Origin: Oscillibacter sp.
GTDB lineage: Bacteria > Bacillota > Clostridia > Oscillospirales > Oscillospiraceae
NCBI GenBank assembly: GCA_024404295.1
Contig: JAKSQE010000057.1
Coordinates: 1 to 7,535 of the forward strand
Direction: 5' to 3'
Length of the DNA stretch: 7,535 nucleotides
Shown here: positions 1 through 6,313 of the stretch, one piece after another
Layout of the letters: each line of letters starts with the position of its first letter
How positions within the stretch are numbered: the first letter of the stretch is position 1
Made by a program: the position numbers and the translations under genes
Notes under the pieces: model-generated
Database searches by the model: none
What the model was told of the DNA's origin: nothing
The model's input: only the letters and a program-made list of their open reading frames with translations

Positions 1-1102
1 AGGTCTTATACTGGCCGACCACCACATGCATGACAGCCTGCGTGCCGACGATCTGGCTGGTGGGAGTCACCAGCGGGGGATAACCGAAGTCCTTGCGGAC
101 GTTGGGGATCTCAGCCAGAACGTCATAGTACTTATCTTCCTTGCCGGCCTGCTTCAGCTGGGAGATCAGGTTGGACAGCATACCGCCGGGTACCTGATAC
201 AGCAGCGTGTTGGTATCCACATTCAGCACCTTGGGATCCAGAGAACCGGCTTCCTTCAGCTTGGCGGCAACCTTACGGAAGTGGGCGGCAGCATCACTCA
301 TTTTGTTCAGGTCCAGACCGGTGTCGCGTACTGTACCCTGCAGGGTAGCTACCAGAGACTCGGTGGCGGGCTGCGAGGTGCCATTTGCCAAAGGAGACAG
401 AGCGCAGTCTACAATATCCACGCCAGCATAGGTAGCCATCAGGTTGACCATATCACCGGTGCCGGTGGTGTTGTGGGTGTGCAGGTGAATGGGAACATTC
501 ACGGTCTCTTTCAATCGCTTGACCAGAGAATAAGCGTCCATAGGCAGCAGCAGGTTTGCCATATCCTTGATGCAGATGGTGTCAGCACCACGCTGCTCCA
601 ACTCCTGTGCCAGCTTTACGAAGTAATCCTCGTTGTGGATGGGGGAGACGGTGTAGGACATGGTGGCTTCCACACGGCCACCGTATTTTTTGGTGGATTT
701 GATAGCCTGCTCCAGATTGCGGACATCATTCAATGCGTCAAACACACGAATGATGTTGATACCATTTTCAATGCTCTTGCGGCAGAATGCGTCCACGACG
801 TCGTCAGCATAGTGCTTGTAGCCCAGAATGTTCTGGCCGCGGAATAGCATCTGCAGCGGTGTGTTGGGCAGAGCGGCTTTCAGCTTCCGCAGACGATCCC
901 AGGGATCTTCGTTGAGAAAACGCATGCAGCTATCGAAGGTTGCGCCGCCCCAACACTCCAAAGACCAGTAGCCGATGGAGTCCAGAACCTCGCAGGCGGG
1001 GAGCATATCCTCCACGCGCATACGGGTGGCAGCCTGAGACTGATGGGCATCACGCAGGATGGTATCCGTAATATAAAGGGGCTTGTTAGACAGAAATTCC
1101 AT
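1..1102 (-). CDS. oadA: Oxaloacetate decarboxylase alpha subunit (carboxyltransferase), partial at C-terminus
   Basis: This is the cytoplasmic subunit that transfers the carboxyl group of oxaloacetate to biotin, leaving pyruvate. The first 367 residues are present and the C-terminus lies beyond the left edge. The PYC/OADA carboxyltransferase barrel shows all its signatures: TILRDAHQS (residues 14-22, metal-ligand Asp18), ECWGGATFD (49-57), FRGQN (87-91), the active-site lysine in CIKDM (Lys179), and the metal-binding HTH (His208 and His210). SQPATES (243-249) and VTPTSQIVGTQA (345-356) follow. These correspond to D17, K178, H207 and H209 of the Klebsiella enzyme as I recall it. The ATG has a GGAGG about 6 bp upstream and sits 12 bp after the oadB stop. 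A pyruvate carboxylase B subunit is the main alternative, but the Na+-pump neighbours favour decarboxylation. Because a separate biotin carrier is encoded upstream, the missing end probably lacks a biotinyl domain; that is inference. Confidence 0.93.
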   Translation of the reverse strand, partial: MEFLSNKPLYITDTILRDAHQSQAATRMRVEDMLPACEVLDSIGYWSLECWGGATFDSCMRFLNEDPWDRLRKLKAALPNTPLQMLFRGQNILGYKHYADDVVDAFCRKSIENGINIIRVFDALNDVRNLEQAIKSTKKYGGRVEATMSYTVSPIHNEDYFVKLAQELEQRGADTICIKDMANLLLPMDAYSLVKRLKETVNVPIHLHTHNTTGTGDMVNLMATYAGVDIVDCALSPLANGTSQPATESLVATLQGTVRDTGLDLNKMSDAAAHFRKVAAKLKEAGSLDPKVLNVDTNTLLYQVPGGMLSNLISQLKQAGKEDKYYDVLAEIPNVRKDFGYPPLVTPTSQIVGTQAVMHVVVGQYKT

Positions 1103-1114
1103 AAGATACCTCCA

Positions 1115-2539
1115 TTAACCAAACAGAGAGATCAGCACGCCGGCAGCAATAGCGGAGCCGATCACGCCGGCTACGTTTGGACCCATAGCATGCATCAGCA
1201 GGAAGTTGCCGGGATTGTACTTCTGACCCACCATCTGGGAAACACGGGCAGCCATAGGAACGGCAGAGACGCCTGCGGAACCGATGAGGGGATTGATCTT
1301 CTCTTTCAGGAACAGGTTCATGAACTTGGCCAGCAGCACGCCGCCTGCGGTGCCGAAGCTGAATGCCACAACACCCATGACCATGATCTTAATTGTTTGC
1401 AGAGACAGGAAGGTGGCGGCGGTGGCGGTAGCGCCAACGGAGACACCCAGGAAGATGGTGACGAGGTTGATCAGCTCGTTCTGAGCGGTCTTGCGCAGAC
1501 GATCCATCACGCCACTCGCACGGAACAGGATACCCGGCATCAGGCACACGATCAGAGGACCGGCAGAGGGAACCAGCAGGGCCACAAACACGGTGACCAC
1601 CACAGGGAACACGATCTTTTCCTTTTTGCTGACCTCGCGCAAAGGTTTCATGACGATCTTGCGCTCTTCCTCGGTGGTCAGCAGCTTCATAATGGGAGGC
1701 TGAATGACGGGCACCAAAGCCATATAGGAATAGGCTGCAACGGCGATGGGACCCAACAGAGCGGGAGCCAGCATCGCGGTGACGAAGATGGCGGTGGGGC
1801 CGTCAGCACCGCCGATAATGCCGATAGAACCGGCCTGCGGGCCGGTGAAGCCCATAAAGCGGCAGCCAACGTAAGTCATAAAGATGCCTAACTGTGCGGC
1901 AGCGCCCAACAGCAGGCTTTTGGGATTGGCGATCAGAGGACCGAAGTCGGTCATAGCACCCACGCCCATGAAGATCAGACAGGGATAGATGCCCAGCTTG
2001 ACACCCAGATACAAAACGTCCACCAGACCGGTGGAGATGGTGACGGCGGGCATGGCGATTCCATAATAAGCAGCAGCCTGCTCCGCCTGAACCAAAGCCG
2101 CCAGCTGAATCTCCAATGTGCTGAGAGTACCGCTTGCAGAAGCGGTAATATCGGCAATGACCTGCTCCACAACTTCCGGAGAGAAAGCGGTCTGTGCGGC
2201 AGCCAACAGCTGATCCACATAGGGAGCGATGACGGTGTCCGCCACACCCAACTGCTGCATTTCGGACAGGAATTCGGCGGTAATAGGACCACCGCCGAAC
2301 AGATCCCAGTGGACATGACCACCGGCAAACAGGATCTCGTGGAACATGTTGGCTCCGGGCAGGTTGGTCAGCAGCATACCGAAGGCGATGGTGCACATCA
2401 GCAGCGGCTCAAATTTCTTATGAACACCCAGCCACAGCAGGAAACAGGCGATGCCGATCATCACCAGATTTTTCCAACCGCCGGGTTGCAGGAAGGCATA
2501 GAAGCCGGTATCCTGCACAAAGTTTAAAATTGCCTGCAT
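1115..2539 (-). CDS. oadB: Na+-translocating oxaloacetate decarboxylase beta subunit
   Basis: This polytopic inner-membrane subunit decarboxylates carboxybiotin and couples it to Na+ export. The 474-residue protein has the whole family core: KKFEPLL (41-47), GVGAMTDFGPLIANP (192-206), IGGADGPTAIF (242-252), AAYSYMALVPVIQPPIM (268-284), INPLIGSAGVSAVPMAARVSQ split around 415-435, and HAMGPNVAGVIGSAIAAG (450-467). Residues reported as functional in Klebsiella OadB (D203, Y229, N373, G377, S382, R389, N412) fall at D246, Y272, N416, G420, S425, R432 and N455, a constant offset of 43 from memory numbering. The extra length therefore lies before D246, in a polar Ala/Glu/Gln-rich stretch at about residues 84-168. 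The start ATG has GGAGG about 7 bp upstream, 13 bp after the biotin carrier stop. Glutaconyl-CoA and methylmalonyl-CoA decarboxylases share this subunit; the alpha subunit downstream points to oxaloacetate. Confidence 0.95.
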   Translation of the reverse strand: MQAILNFVQDTGFYAFLQPGGWKNLVMIGIACFLLWLGVHKKFEPLLMCTIAFGMLLTNLPGANMFHEILFAGGHVHWDLFGGGPITAEFLSEMQQLGVADTVIAPYVDQLLAAAQTAFSPEVVEQVIADITASASGTLSTLEIQLAALVQAEQAAAYYGIAMPAVTISTGLVDVLYLGVKLGIYPCLIFMGVGAMTDFGPLIANPKSLLLGAAAQLGIFMTYVGCRFMGFTGPQAGSIGIIGGADGPTAIFVTAMLAPALLGPIAVAAYSYMALVPVIQPPIMKLLTTEEERKIVMKPLREVSKKEKIVFPVVVTVFVALLVPSAGPLIVCLMPGILFRASGVMDRLRKTAQNELINLVTIFLGVSVGATATAATFLSLQTIKIMVMGVVAFSFGTAGGVLLAKFMNLFLKEKINPLIGSAGVSAVPMAARVSQMVGQKYNPGNFLLMHAMGPNVAGVIGSAIAAGVLISLFG

Positions 2540-2552
2540 AGTGTGTCCTCCG

Positions 2553-2900
2553 TTACTGGATGACGCACAGCAGCGTGCCGGACTCTACGGTAGATCCCTT
2601 GGTGGTGTTCACGGAAGCAACGGTGCCATCGCAGGGACACATGATCTCGTTTTCCATCTTCATGGCTTCCAGAACCATCAGCACATCGCCCTTCTTCACA
2701 GACTGACCGGCGGTGACATTAACGGCCAGAATGTTGCCGGGCATGGGAGCGGTGATCTGCTCACCGCCGGCGGGGGCGGCTGCAGGAGCAGCGGGAGCAG
2801 CAGGTGCGGCTGCGGGAGCTGCTGCAGGTACAGCACCGGTCATTTCTTCCAGTTCGACTTCATAAACCGTTCCATTAACGGTCACACGATATTTTTTCAT
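2553..2900 (-). CDS. Biotin carrier subunit of the Na+-pumping decarboxylase (biotin/lipoyl attachment domain)
   Basis: This 115-residue protein is the swinging biotin carrier that shuttles CO2 between the alpha and beta subunits. It has three parts. A short beta-rich N-terminus (1-20, MKKYRVTVNGTVYEVELEEM) is followed by a flexible Ala/Pro linker (about 23-45) and then a complete biotinyl domain (about 47-115). The biotinylation motif EAMKMENEI gives Lys81 as the acceptor, with MPGNI before it and DGTV after it as usual for the fold. The ATG is preceded by AGGAGG, and the gene lies between oadG and oadB with 16 and 13 bp gaps. In Klebsiella-type enzymes this domain is fused to the C-terminus of OadA; here it is free-standing, as in methylmalonyl-CoA (mmdC) and glutaconyl-CoA (gcdC) decarboxylases. 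A biotin protein ligase must act on it from elsewhere in the genome. Confidence 0.92.
   Translation of the reverse strand: MKKYRVTVNGTVYEVELEEMTGAVPAAAPAAAPAAPAAPAAAPAGGEQITAPMPGNILAVNVTAGQSVKKGDVLMVLEAMKMENEIMCPCDGTVASVNTTKGSTVESGTLLCVIQ
2769..2831 (-). repeat. Low-complexity Ala/Pro-coding tract
   Basis: This stretch encodes the Ala-Pro linker of the biotin carrier (about residues 24-44) as runs of GCN and CCN codons, giving an imperfect GCAGC-rich repeat at DNA level. Such linkers are the usual flexible hinge in biotinyl and lipoyl proteins. Its length may vary between strains through slippage; that is inference. Confidence 0.6.
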
Positions 2901-2916
2901 GATTGGTTCCTCCTAA

Positions 2917-3183
2917 TTACACTTTCTTCATGGAAATAATGCGAATGCCGGTGATATCCGTACCCAGTTCCTCAGCCAACGCAGCAGAGACGGCGGCGAT
3001 CAACTCACCCTGATCCACAGGAGCGGCCGCAGGAGCGGAAACCACAGGAGCAATAGCGGGGGAGGGCTTATCGGTTTTTCTGACGATCGCGCTCATGATA
3101 TAGGTCAGAGCAATCAAACAAATCAGACCGAAAAAGACCGTTCCCATGCCCATCAGGCAAACAAACAGCTTGGAATAATCCAT
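2917..3183 (-). CDS. oadG: OadG-family small membrane subunit of oxaloacetate decarboxylase
   Basis: This 88-residue protein fits the OadG/gamma (or MmdD/delta) family, which anchors and assembles the carboxyltransferase on the OadB membrane subunit. A single N-terminal membrane helix spans about residues 6-34 (hydrophobic, from LFVCLMGMGTVFFGLICLIA onward) and ends at a positive patch, RKTDK. A Pro/Ala-rich hinge (about 40-56) follows. The soluble tail, GELIAAVSAALAEELGT and then ITGIRIISMKKV, matches the usual family C-terminus ending in a basic beta strand. It is the first gene of the operon. Its ATG has GGAGG 5 bp upstream (3189-3193), and the next gene starts 16 bp after its stop. Identification rests on the helix-hinge-tail architecture and context, since the family is short and variable. 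Confidence 0.85.
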   Translation of the reverse strand: MDYSKLFVCLMGMGTVFFGLICLIALTYIMSAIVRKTDKPSPAIAPVVSAPAAAPVDQGELIAAVSAALAEELGTDITGIRIISMKKV

Positions 3184-3212
3184 AAGTGCCTCCTTCAGAA
3201 TAATACAGTTTC

Positions 3213-3241
3213 ATTTTAACAGAAAAGATAGAAAAACACAA
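3213..3241 (-). promoter_or_regulatory. Putative sigma-70 promoter of the oad operon
   Basis: On the minus strand a -35-like TTGTGT (3241-3236) and a -10 TAAAAT (3218-3213) are separated by 17 bp, with a TG dinucleotide one base before the -10 (extended -10). Transcription would start near 3206, leaving a leader of about 22 nt that includes the oadG ribosome binding site. An alternative -10, TATTAT, lies closer to oadG but has no good -35. The -35 overlaps a small palindrome, ACACA-A-TGTGT (3236-3246). Confidence 0.5.
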
Positions 3242-3292
3242 TGTGTGCAGAAGGAGAAGTTCCGTATTTTCCAATAAGATTTCTGTGAACAC

Positions 3293-3321
3293 TCCACAAG
3301 GAAAGACTTCTGTGGTACAAT
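3293..3321 (+). promoter_or_regulatory. Putative sigma-70 promoter of sfsA-mntP
   Basis: An extended -10, TGGTACAAT (hexamer 3316-3321), lies 17 bp after a weak -35-like TCCACA (3293-3298). Short inverted arms CCACA (3294-3298) and TGTGG (3311-3315) fall between the two elements and could bind a regulator, though the arms are short enough to be chance. The sfsA ribosome binding site AGGAG (3339-3343) follows. Confidence 0.45.
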
Positions 3322-3349
3322 GCTGATATCTTAAGAACAGGAGCGTGCT

Positions 3350-4030
3350 ATGCAATACGGAGAAGTGATTTCCGGGCGGTTTCTGGACCGGCCAAACCGC
3401 TTTATCGCCCATGTGGAGACAGCAGACGGCGTGCAGACCGTCCATGTGAAGAATACCGGCCGGTGCAGGGAACTGCTGCTTCCGGGCGTGACGGTGTATT
3501 TGGAAAAGGGAAGCAATCCAAATCGTAAGACCGCTTATGATTTAATTGCTGTGGAAAAAGGTAATACGCTCATCAATATGGACGCACAAGCGCCCAATCG
3601 TGTCTTTGCGGAGTGGGTAGCAGGTAGTCAGGCATTCCCGGATGTCAAACGGGTGAAGCCGGAGTATCCTTATGGAGGATCTCGGCTGGACTTTTGCTTG
3701 GAGACGGAGCGTGGGTTGCATTTGGTGGAAGTGAAGGGCGTTACGTTGGAAGAGGACGGAAAGGCGCGCTTTCCGGATGCACCCACAGAGCGTGGCGTTA
3801 GGCATATACAGGAATTGCAAAAAGCGGTAGACGGCGGACTTGACGCAACGCTGTTTTTTGTGGTACAAATGAACAATATACAAAGCGTATCCCCCAATGA
3901 TGAGACCCACCCTGCCTTTGGGGCGGCATCGCGGAAAGCGGTACAGCATGGTGTGCGAGTCCTGGCTTATACCTGCGATGTGACACCGGACAGTCTGACC
4001 ATTTACCAACCGGTTCCCGTTATCCTGTAA
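3350..4030 (+). CDS. sfsA: SfsA family protein (sugar fermentation stimulation protein A homologue)
   Basis: The 226-residue product matches SfsA along its whole length and is close to the usual family size. An N-terminal OB-like region (about 10-80) contains RPNRF (14-18), HVKNTGRCRELLLPG (32-46) and RKTAYDLI (59-66). The C-terminal half has a PD-(D/E)XK nuclease-like core: GSRLDF with Asp114, then VEVKGVTL with Glu127 and Lys129. FPDAPTERG (141-149) and GVRVLAYTCDV (201-211) follow, both hallmarks of the family. In E. coli the protein was described as DNA-binding and affecting maltose metabolism; its true activity is not settled. The ATG has AGGAG 6 bp upstream. It is divergent from the oad operon and lies 19 bp before mntP, so the two are probably co-transcribed. 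Confidence 0.93.
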   Translation: MQYGEVISGRFLDRPNRFIAHVETADGVQTVHVKNTGRCRELLLPGVTVYLEKGSNPNRKTAYDLIAVEKGNTLINMDAQAPNRVFAEWVAGSQAFPDVKRVKPEYPYGGSRLDFCLETERGLHLVEVKGVTLEEDGKARFPDAPTERGVRHIQELQKAVDGGLDATLFFVVQMNNIQSVSPNDETHPAFGAASRKAVQHGVRVLAYTCDVTPDSLTIYQPVPVIL

Positions 4031-4049
4031 AGAGAGTGAGAAAACGTTT

Positions 4050-4619
4050 ATGAGCTTGACAGAAGTATTTCTGATTGGCATTGGCCTTTCCATGGATGCC
4101 TTTGCAGTGGCGATTTGCAAAGGCTTGGCAATGCAGAAAGTGAACTACAAGCACACGGTGCTGATTGCGGCATATTTTGGCATTTTTCAGGCGCTGATGC
4201 CTACGATCGGCTGGATCCTTGGTTCCCAGTTTGCACGTTACGTCACGGCATTTGCCCCGTGGATCGCCTTTGTTCTGTTAGCACTGATCGGCGGAAACAT
4301 GATACGCGAGAGCTTTTCTGAAGAGGATGAAGAGGACGACAACGCAGATCTAAGCCATAAGGAACTGTTCCTTTTGGCAATAGCAACCAGTATTGATGCA
4401 CTGGCAGTCGGCGTGTCGTTTTCGATGATAGAGCTTGCAATGTCCATTTGGGTCGCGGTGATCCTGATCGGCTGCACGACCTTTGTGATCTCTTTTGCAG
4501 GAGTGTTTATCGGCAACATCTTTGGCGCCCGTTATAAGAGCCGTGCCGAACTGACTGGTGGTGTCATCTTGATTTTAATTGGTCTGAAGATCCTGCTGGA
4601 GCATTTTGGCATTCTTTGA
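4050..4619 (+). CDS. mntP: Manganese efflux pump MntP
   Basis: This 189-residue inner-membrane protein exports Mn2+. It shows the two-fold repeat of the family: GLSMDAFAVA (12-21, Asp16) in the first half and ATSIDALAVGVSF (112-124, Asp116) in the second, each carrying the membrane Asp linked to Mn2+ transport. FGIFQALMPTIGW (43-55) is also typical. Six membrane helices are expected. The loop between the halves is very acidic (about 90-100, EEDEEDDNAD). The start follows the sfsA stop by 19 bp, with only a weak AG-rich site (around 4031-4040), which suggests translation partly coupled to sfsA. A strong hairpin terminator follows the stop. No Mn2+ riboswitch (yybP-ykoY type) can fit in the 19-bp gap, so regulation, if any, must act at the sfsA promoter. 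Confidence 0.94.
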   Translation: MSLTEVFLIGIGLSMDAFAVAICKGLAMQKVNYKHTVLIAAYFGIFQALMPTIGWILGSQFARYVTAFAPWIAFVLLALIGGNMIRESFSEEDEEDDNADLSHKELFLLAIATSIDALAVGVSFSMIELAMSIWVAVILIGCTTFVISFAGVFIGNIFGARYKSRAELTGGVILILIGLKILLEHFGIL

Positions 4620-4637
4620 GTCAGAGTCACATAGTTT

Positions 4638-4670
4638 GTACCCTGCGGGAAACTTCCGCAGGGTGCTTTT
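4638..4670 (+). terminator. Rho-independent terminator after mntP
   Basis: CCCTGCGG (4641-4648) pairs perfectly with CCGCAGGG (4656-4663) around a 7-nt loop. The stem extends outward by an A-T pair, a wobble and a G-C pair, and is followed by a T-run (4667-4670, then CCTTTG). It closes the sfsA-mntP unit. Confidence 0.88.
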
Positions 4671-4689
4671 CCTTTGTTTACAATTTACA

Positions 4690-4718
4690 CACAAATCTTT
4701 GACAGAGAAGGATATAAT
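4690..4718 (+). promoter_or_regulatory. Putative promoter of the glycosyltransferase gene
   Basis: A perfect -10 consensus, TATAAT (4713-4718), stands in the AT-rich gap after the mntP terminator. The best -35 at a 17-bp spacing is only CACAAA (4690-4695). A perfect TTGACA (4699-4704) also occurs, but it is just 8 bp from TATAAT; at 16-17 bp it would instead pair with a poor GATTAT/ATTATG around 4721-4727. Which pair is used cannot be decided by eye. The leader would be about 60 nt. Confidence 0.45.
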
Positions 4719-4770
4719 AGGATTATGAAATTCTGTTCTCCCTTGAGGGATACAATGTCTTTTAGCGAAA

Positions 4771-4776
4771 GTGAGG
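4771..4776 (+). promoter_or_regulatory. Ribosome binding site of the glycosyltransferase (start choice)
   Basis: GTGAGG lies 10 nt before an ATG at 4787 and 7 nt before a TTG at 4784 in the same frame. The ATG is preferred as the stronger codon, but the spacing would suit the TTG, adding only one residue. Confidence 0.5.
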
Positions 4777-4786
4777 CAACTCTTTG

Positions 4787-6163
4787 ATGAAACATCCGCA
4801 GAGTATCTGCTTATTGAACGACTCCTTTCCACCCTTGATCGATGGCGTGGCAAATACGGTAGTCAATTATGCCAGAAATATTGAAGCAAACGGCGGCTGC
4901 CCGGTGGTGGTGACGCCGGATGTGCCGGGAGCAGATGACAGCACATTCTCCTATTCTGTGCTGCGCTATCCCAGTCTCGACACACGTAAGTTGGTGGGCT
5001 ATGTAGCGGGCTATCCGTTTTCTCCTGATGTGATCCGACGTTTGAAGGAGGAAAATGTACAGCTGCTGCACAGTCACTGTCCCTTCATGTCCACGGTGAT
5101 GGCTCGTTCCCTGCGGGAACAGCTGAATGCACCGTTGGTGATGACTTATCACACGAAGTTTGATATTGATATTGCGAAAGCGGTCCGTGGCAAACTGATT
5201 CAGGACCGTGCGATCCACTTGCTGGCAAAAAATATCAGCGCCTGCGATGAGGTTTGGGTGGTCAGCCGGGGAGCAGGCGAAAACCTGCGCTCCCTAGGCT
5301 ATGAGGGAGAATATATCGTCATGGAAAATGGCGTGGATATGCCCTTGGGCCGTGTCTCGGATGCGGAAATAGCTGCCGCAACTGCGGAATACGACCTGCC
5401 GCAGGGAATTCCGGTCTACCTGTTTGTGGGTCGCATGATGTGGTATAAGGGACTGAAAATTATTCTGGATGCGCTGCTGCAACTGCAGGAACAAGGCAAG
5501 GATTTCCGTATGGTCTTCATTGGCGGCGGAAGAGATGAGGCGGAAGTGCAGGAGTATGCGCAGCGATTGGGCAGCAAATGTATTTTTACCGGCCCTGTCT
5601 GTGACCGAGAAGTGCTGCGGGCGTGGTACTGCAGAGCAGATTTATTCCTGTTCCCCTCTACCTACGATACCAATGGCCTTGTGGTACGAGAGGCTACCGC
5701 ATGCAGTTTGGCTTCGGTACTGGTGGCGGATAGCTGTGCGGCAGAAGGTGTCAGCGACTGGCAAAACGGATTCCTGATTCAGGAGAATGCAGATTCAATG
5801 GCTGCTGTCTTGACAGAACTGTATGAAGAACCGGAGACGGTGAAGCGTGTGGGCGAGAATGCGGCCCGGGATTTATATATTTCCTGGGAGCAGGCGGTGC
5901 GGAAGGCACAGGAACGTTACGAAGTGGTGATCGACCGTTATCGCAGCGGTGGCTATCCTGCACGCAATAAAATCTCCGACGAATTCTGGAATATGCAGGG
6001 GATCTTGATGGATAAACTGAGCAAGGTCGAAAATATTGGCGAGGAGATCGGAACACACTTGCAGGAGAACCGCCAGGAACTCAAACAGTTGGGCCGTGAT
6101 GTCAAAGAAGACCTAAAGGATATTCGAGATGCCGTGTGGCAGAAACTGGATGATTACCTGTAA
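4787..6163 (+). CDS. GT4-family glycosyltransferase with C-terminal helical tail
   Basis: This 458-residue GT-B enzyme should transfer a sugar from a nucleotide-sugar to an acceptor at the cytoplasmic membrane face. The N-terminal acceptor domain (about 5-190) shows NDSFPPLIDGVANTV (11-25), HSHCPF (95-100) and TYHTKFD (120-126), as in bacterial lipid and diacylglycerol glycosyltransferases. The C-terminal donor domain (about 205-375) has VGRMMWYKGL (214-223, Arg216 and Lys221 as likely phosphate contacts), FIGGG (244-248) and the nucleotide-sugar motif DTNGLVVREA (294-303). Asp294 and Glu302 there form DX7E rather than the classical EX7E. Residues about 395-458 form an extra charged, helix-prone tail (see findings). 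The gene has its own promoter region and is followed by a terminator, so it is probably transcribed alone. Donor and acceptor cannot be told from sequence; a glycolipid synthase is the best guess by family resemblance. Confidence 0.88.
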   Translation: MKHPQSICLLNDSFPPLIDGVANTVVNYARNIEANGGCPVVVTPDVPGADDSTFSYSVLRYPSLDTRKLVGYVAGYPFSPDVIRRLKEENVQLLHSHCPFMSTVMARSLREQLNAPLVMTYHTKFDIDIAKAVRGKLIQDRAIHLLAKNISACDEVWVVSRGAGENLRSLGYEGEYIVMENGVDMPLGRVSDAEIAAATAEYDLPQGIPVYLFVGRMMWYKGLKIILDALLQLQEQGKDFRMVFIGGGRDEAEVQEYAQRLGSKCIFTGPVCDREVLRAWYCRADLFLFPSTYDTNGLVVREATACSLASVLVADSCAAEGVSDWQNGFLIQENADSMAAVLTELYEEPETVKRVGENAARDLYISWEQAVRKAQERYEVVIDRYRSGGYPARNKISDEFWNMQGILMDKLSKVENIGEEIGTHLQENRQELKQLGRDVKEDLKDIRDAVWQKLDDYL

Positions 6164-6179
6164 AAATTGAAGCAAGAAT

Positions 6180-6216
6180 AATCCCTGCACCGTATGGCGC
6201 AGGGATTTCTTTTTTT
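6180..6216 (+). terminator. Rho-independent terminator after the glycosyltransferase
   Basis: ATCCCTGC (6181-6188) pairs with GCAGGGAT (6199-6206), extended by an A-T pair (6180/6207). An inner CC/GG pairing closes a GTAT loop. A T-rich tract (TTTCTTTTTTT, 6206-6216) follows. It separates the glycosyltransferase from the next unit. Confidence 0.9.
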
Positions 6217-6241
6217 GCAGATGAGAAAAATGTAAAAAAGA

Positions 6242-6270
6242 GTGACAGAGGAGTATTACTGTGATAAAAT
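6242..6270 (+). promoter_or_regulatory. Strong sigma-70 promoter of the E2-like/acyl-CoA synthetase unit
   Basis: The -35 GTGACA (6242-6247, five of six consensus bases) and the -10 TAAAAT (6265-6270) are separated by exactly 17 bp. An extended -10 TG lies at 6262-6263. Transcription would begin near 6277, giving a leader of about 37 nt to the ATG at 6314. It is the best-formed promoter in the window. Confidence 0.7.
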
Positions 6271-6313
6271 ATTTGCGGTCATTTTTTAAGAACCTTGGAA
6301 TCGAGGACTTAAT

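Noticed and set aside
26..847. Long plus-strand open frame opposite oadA
   Set aside because: It is antisense to the conserved oadA carboxyltransferase frame, and its translation is His/Gln/Gly-rich with no recognisable family; a shadow of codon bias.
1043..1891. Long plus-strand open frame opposite oadB
   Set aside because: Its His/Gly/Asp-rich composition is typical of the antisense of a membrane protein gene; oadB on the other strand is fully conserved.
4620..4786. Search for a riboswitch or small RNA in the gap before the glycosyltransferase
   Set aside because: Apart from the mntP terminator, promoter-like hexamers and the short leader frame, no structured or recognisable RNA motif was seen.
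4641..6206. Shared CCCTGC/GCAGGG stems of the two terminators as a dispersed repeat
   Set aside because: Only the 6-bp stem core is shared; loops and flanks differ, which fits ordinary GC-rich terminator stems rather than a mobile repeat.
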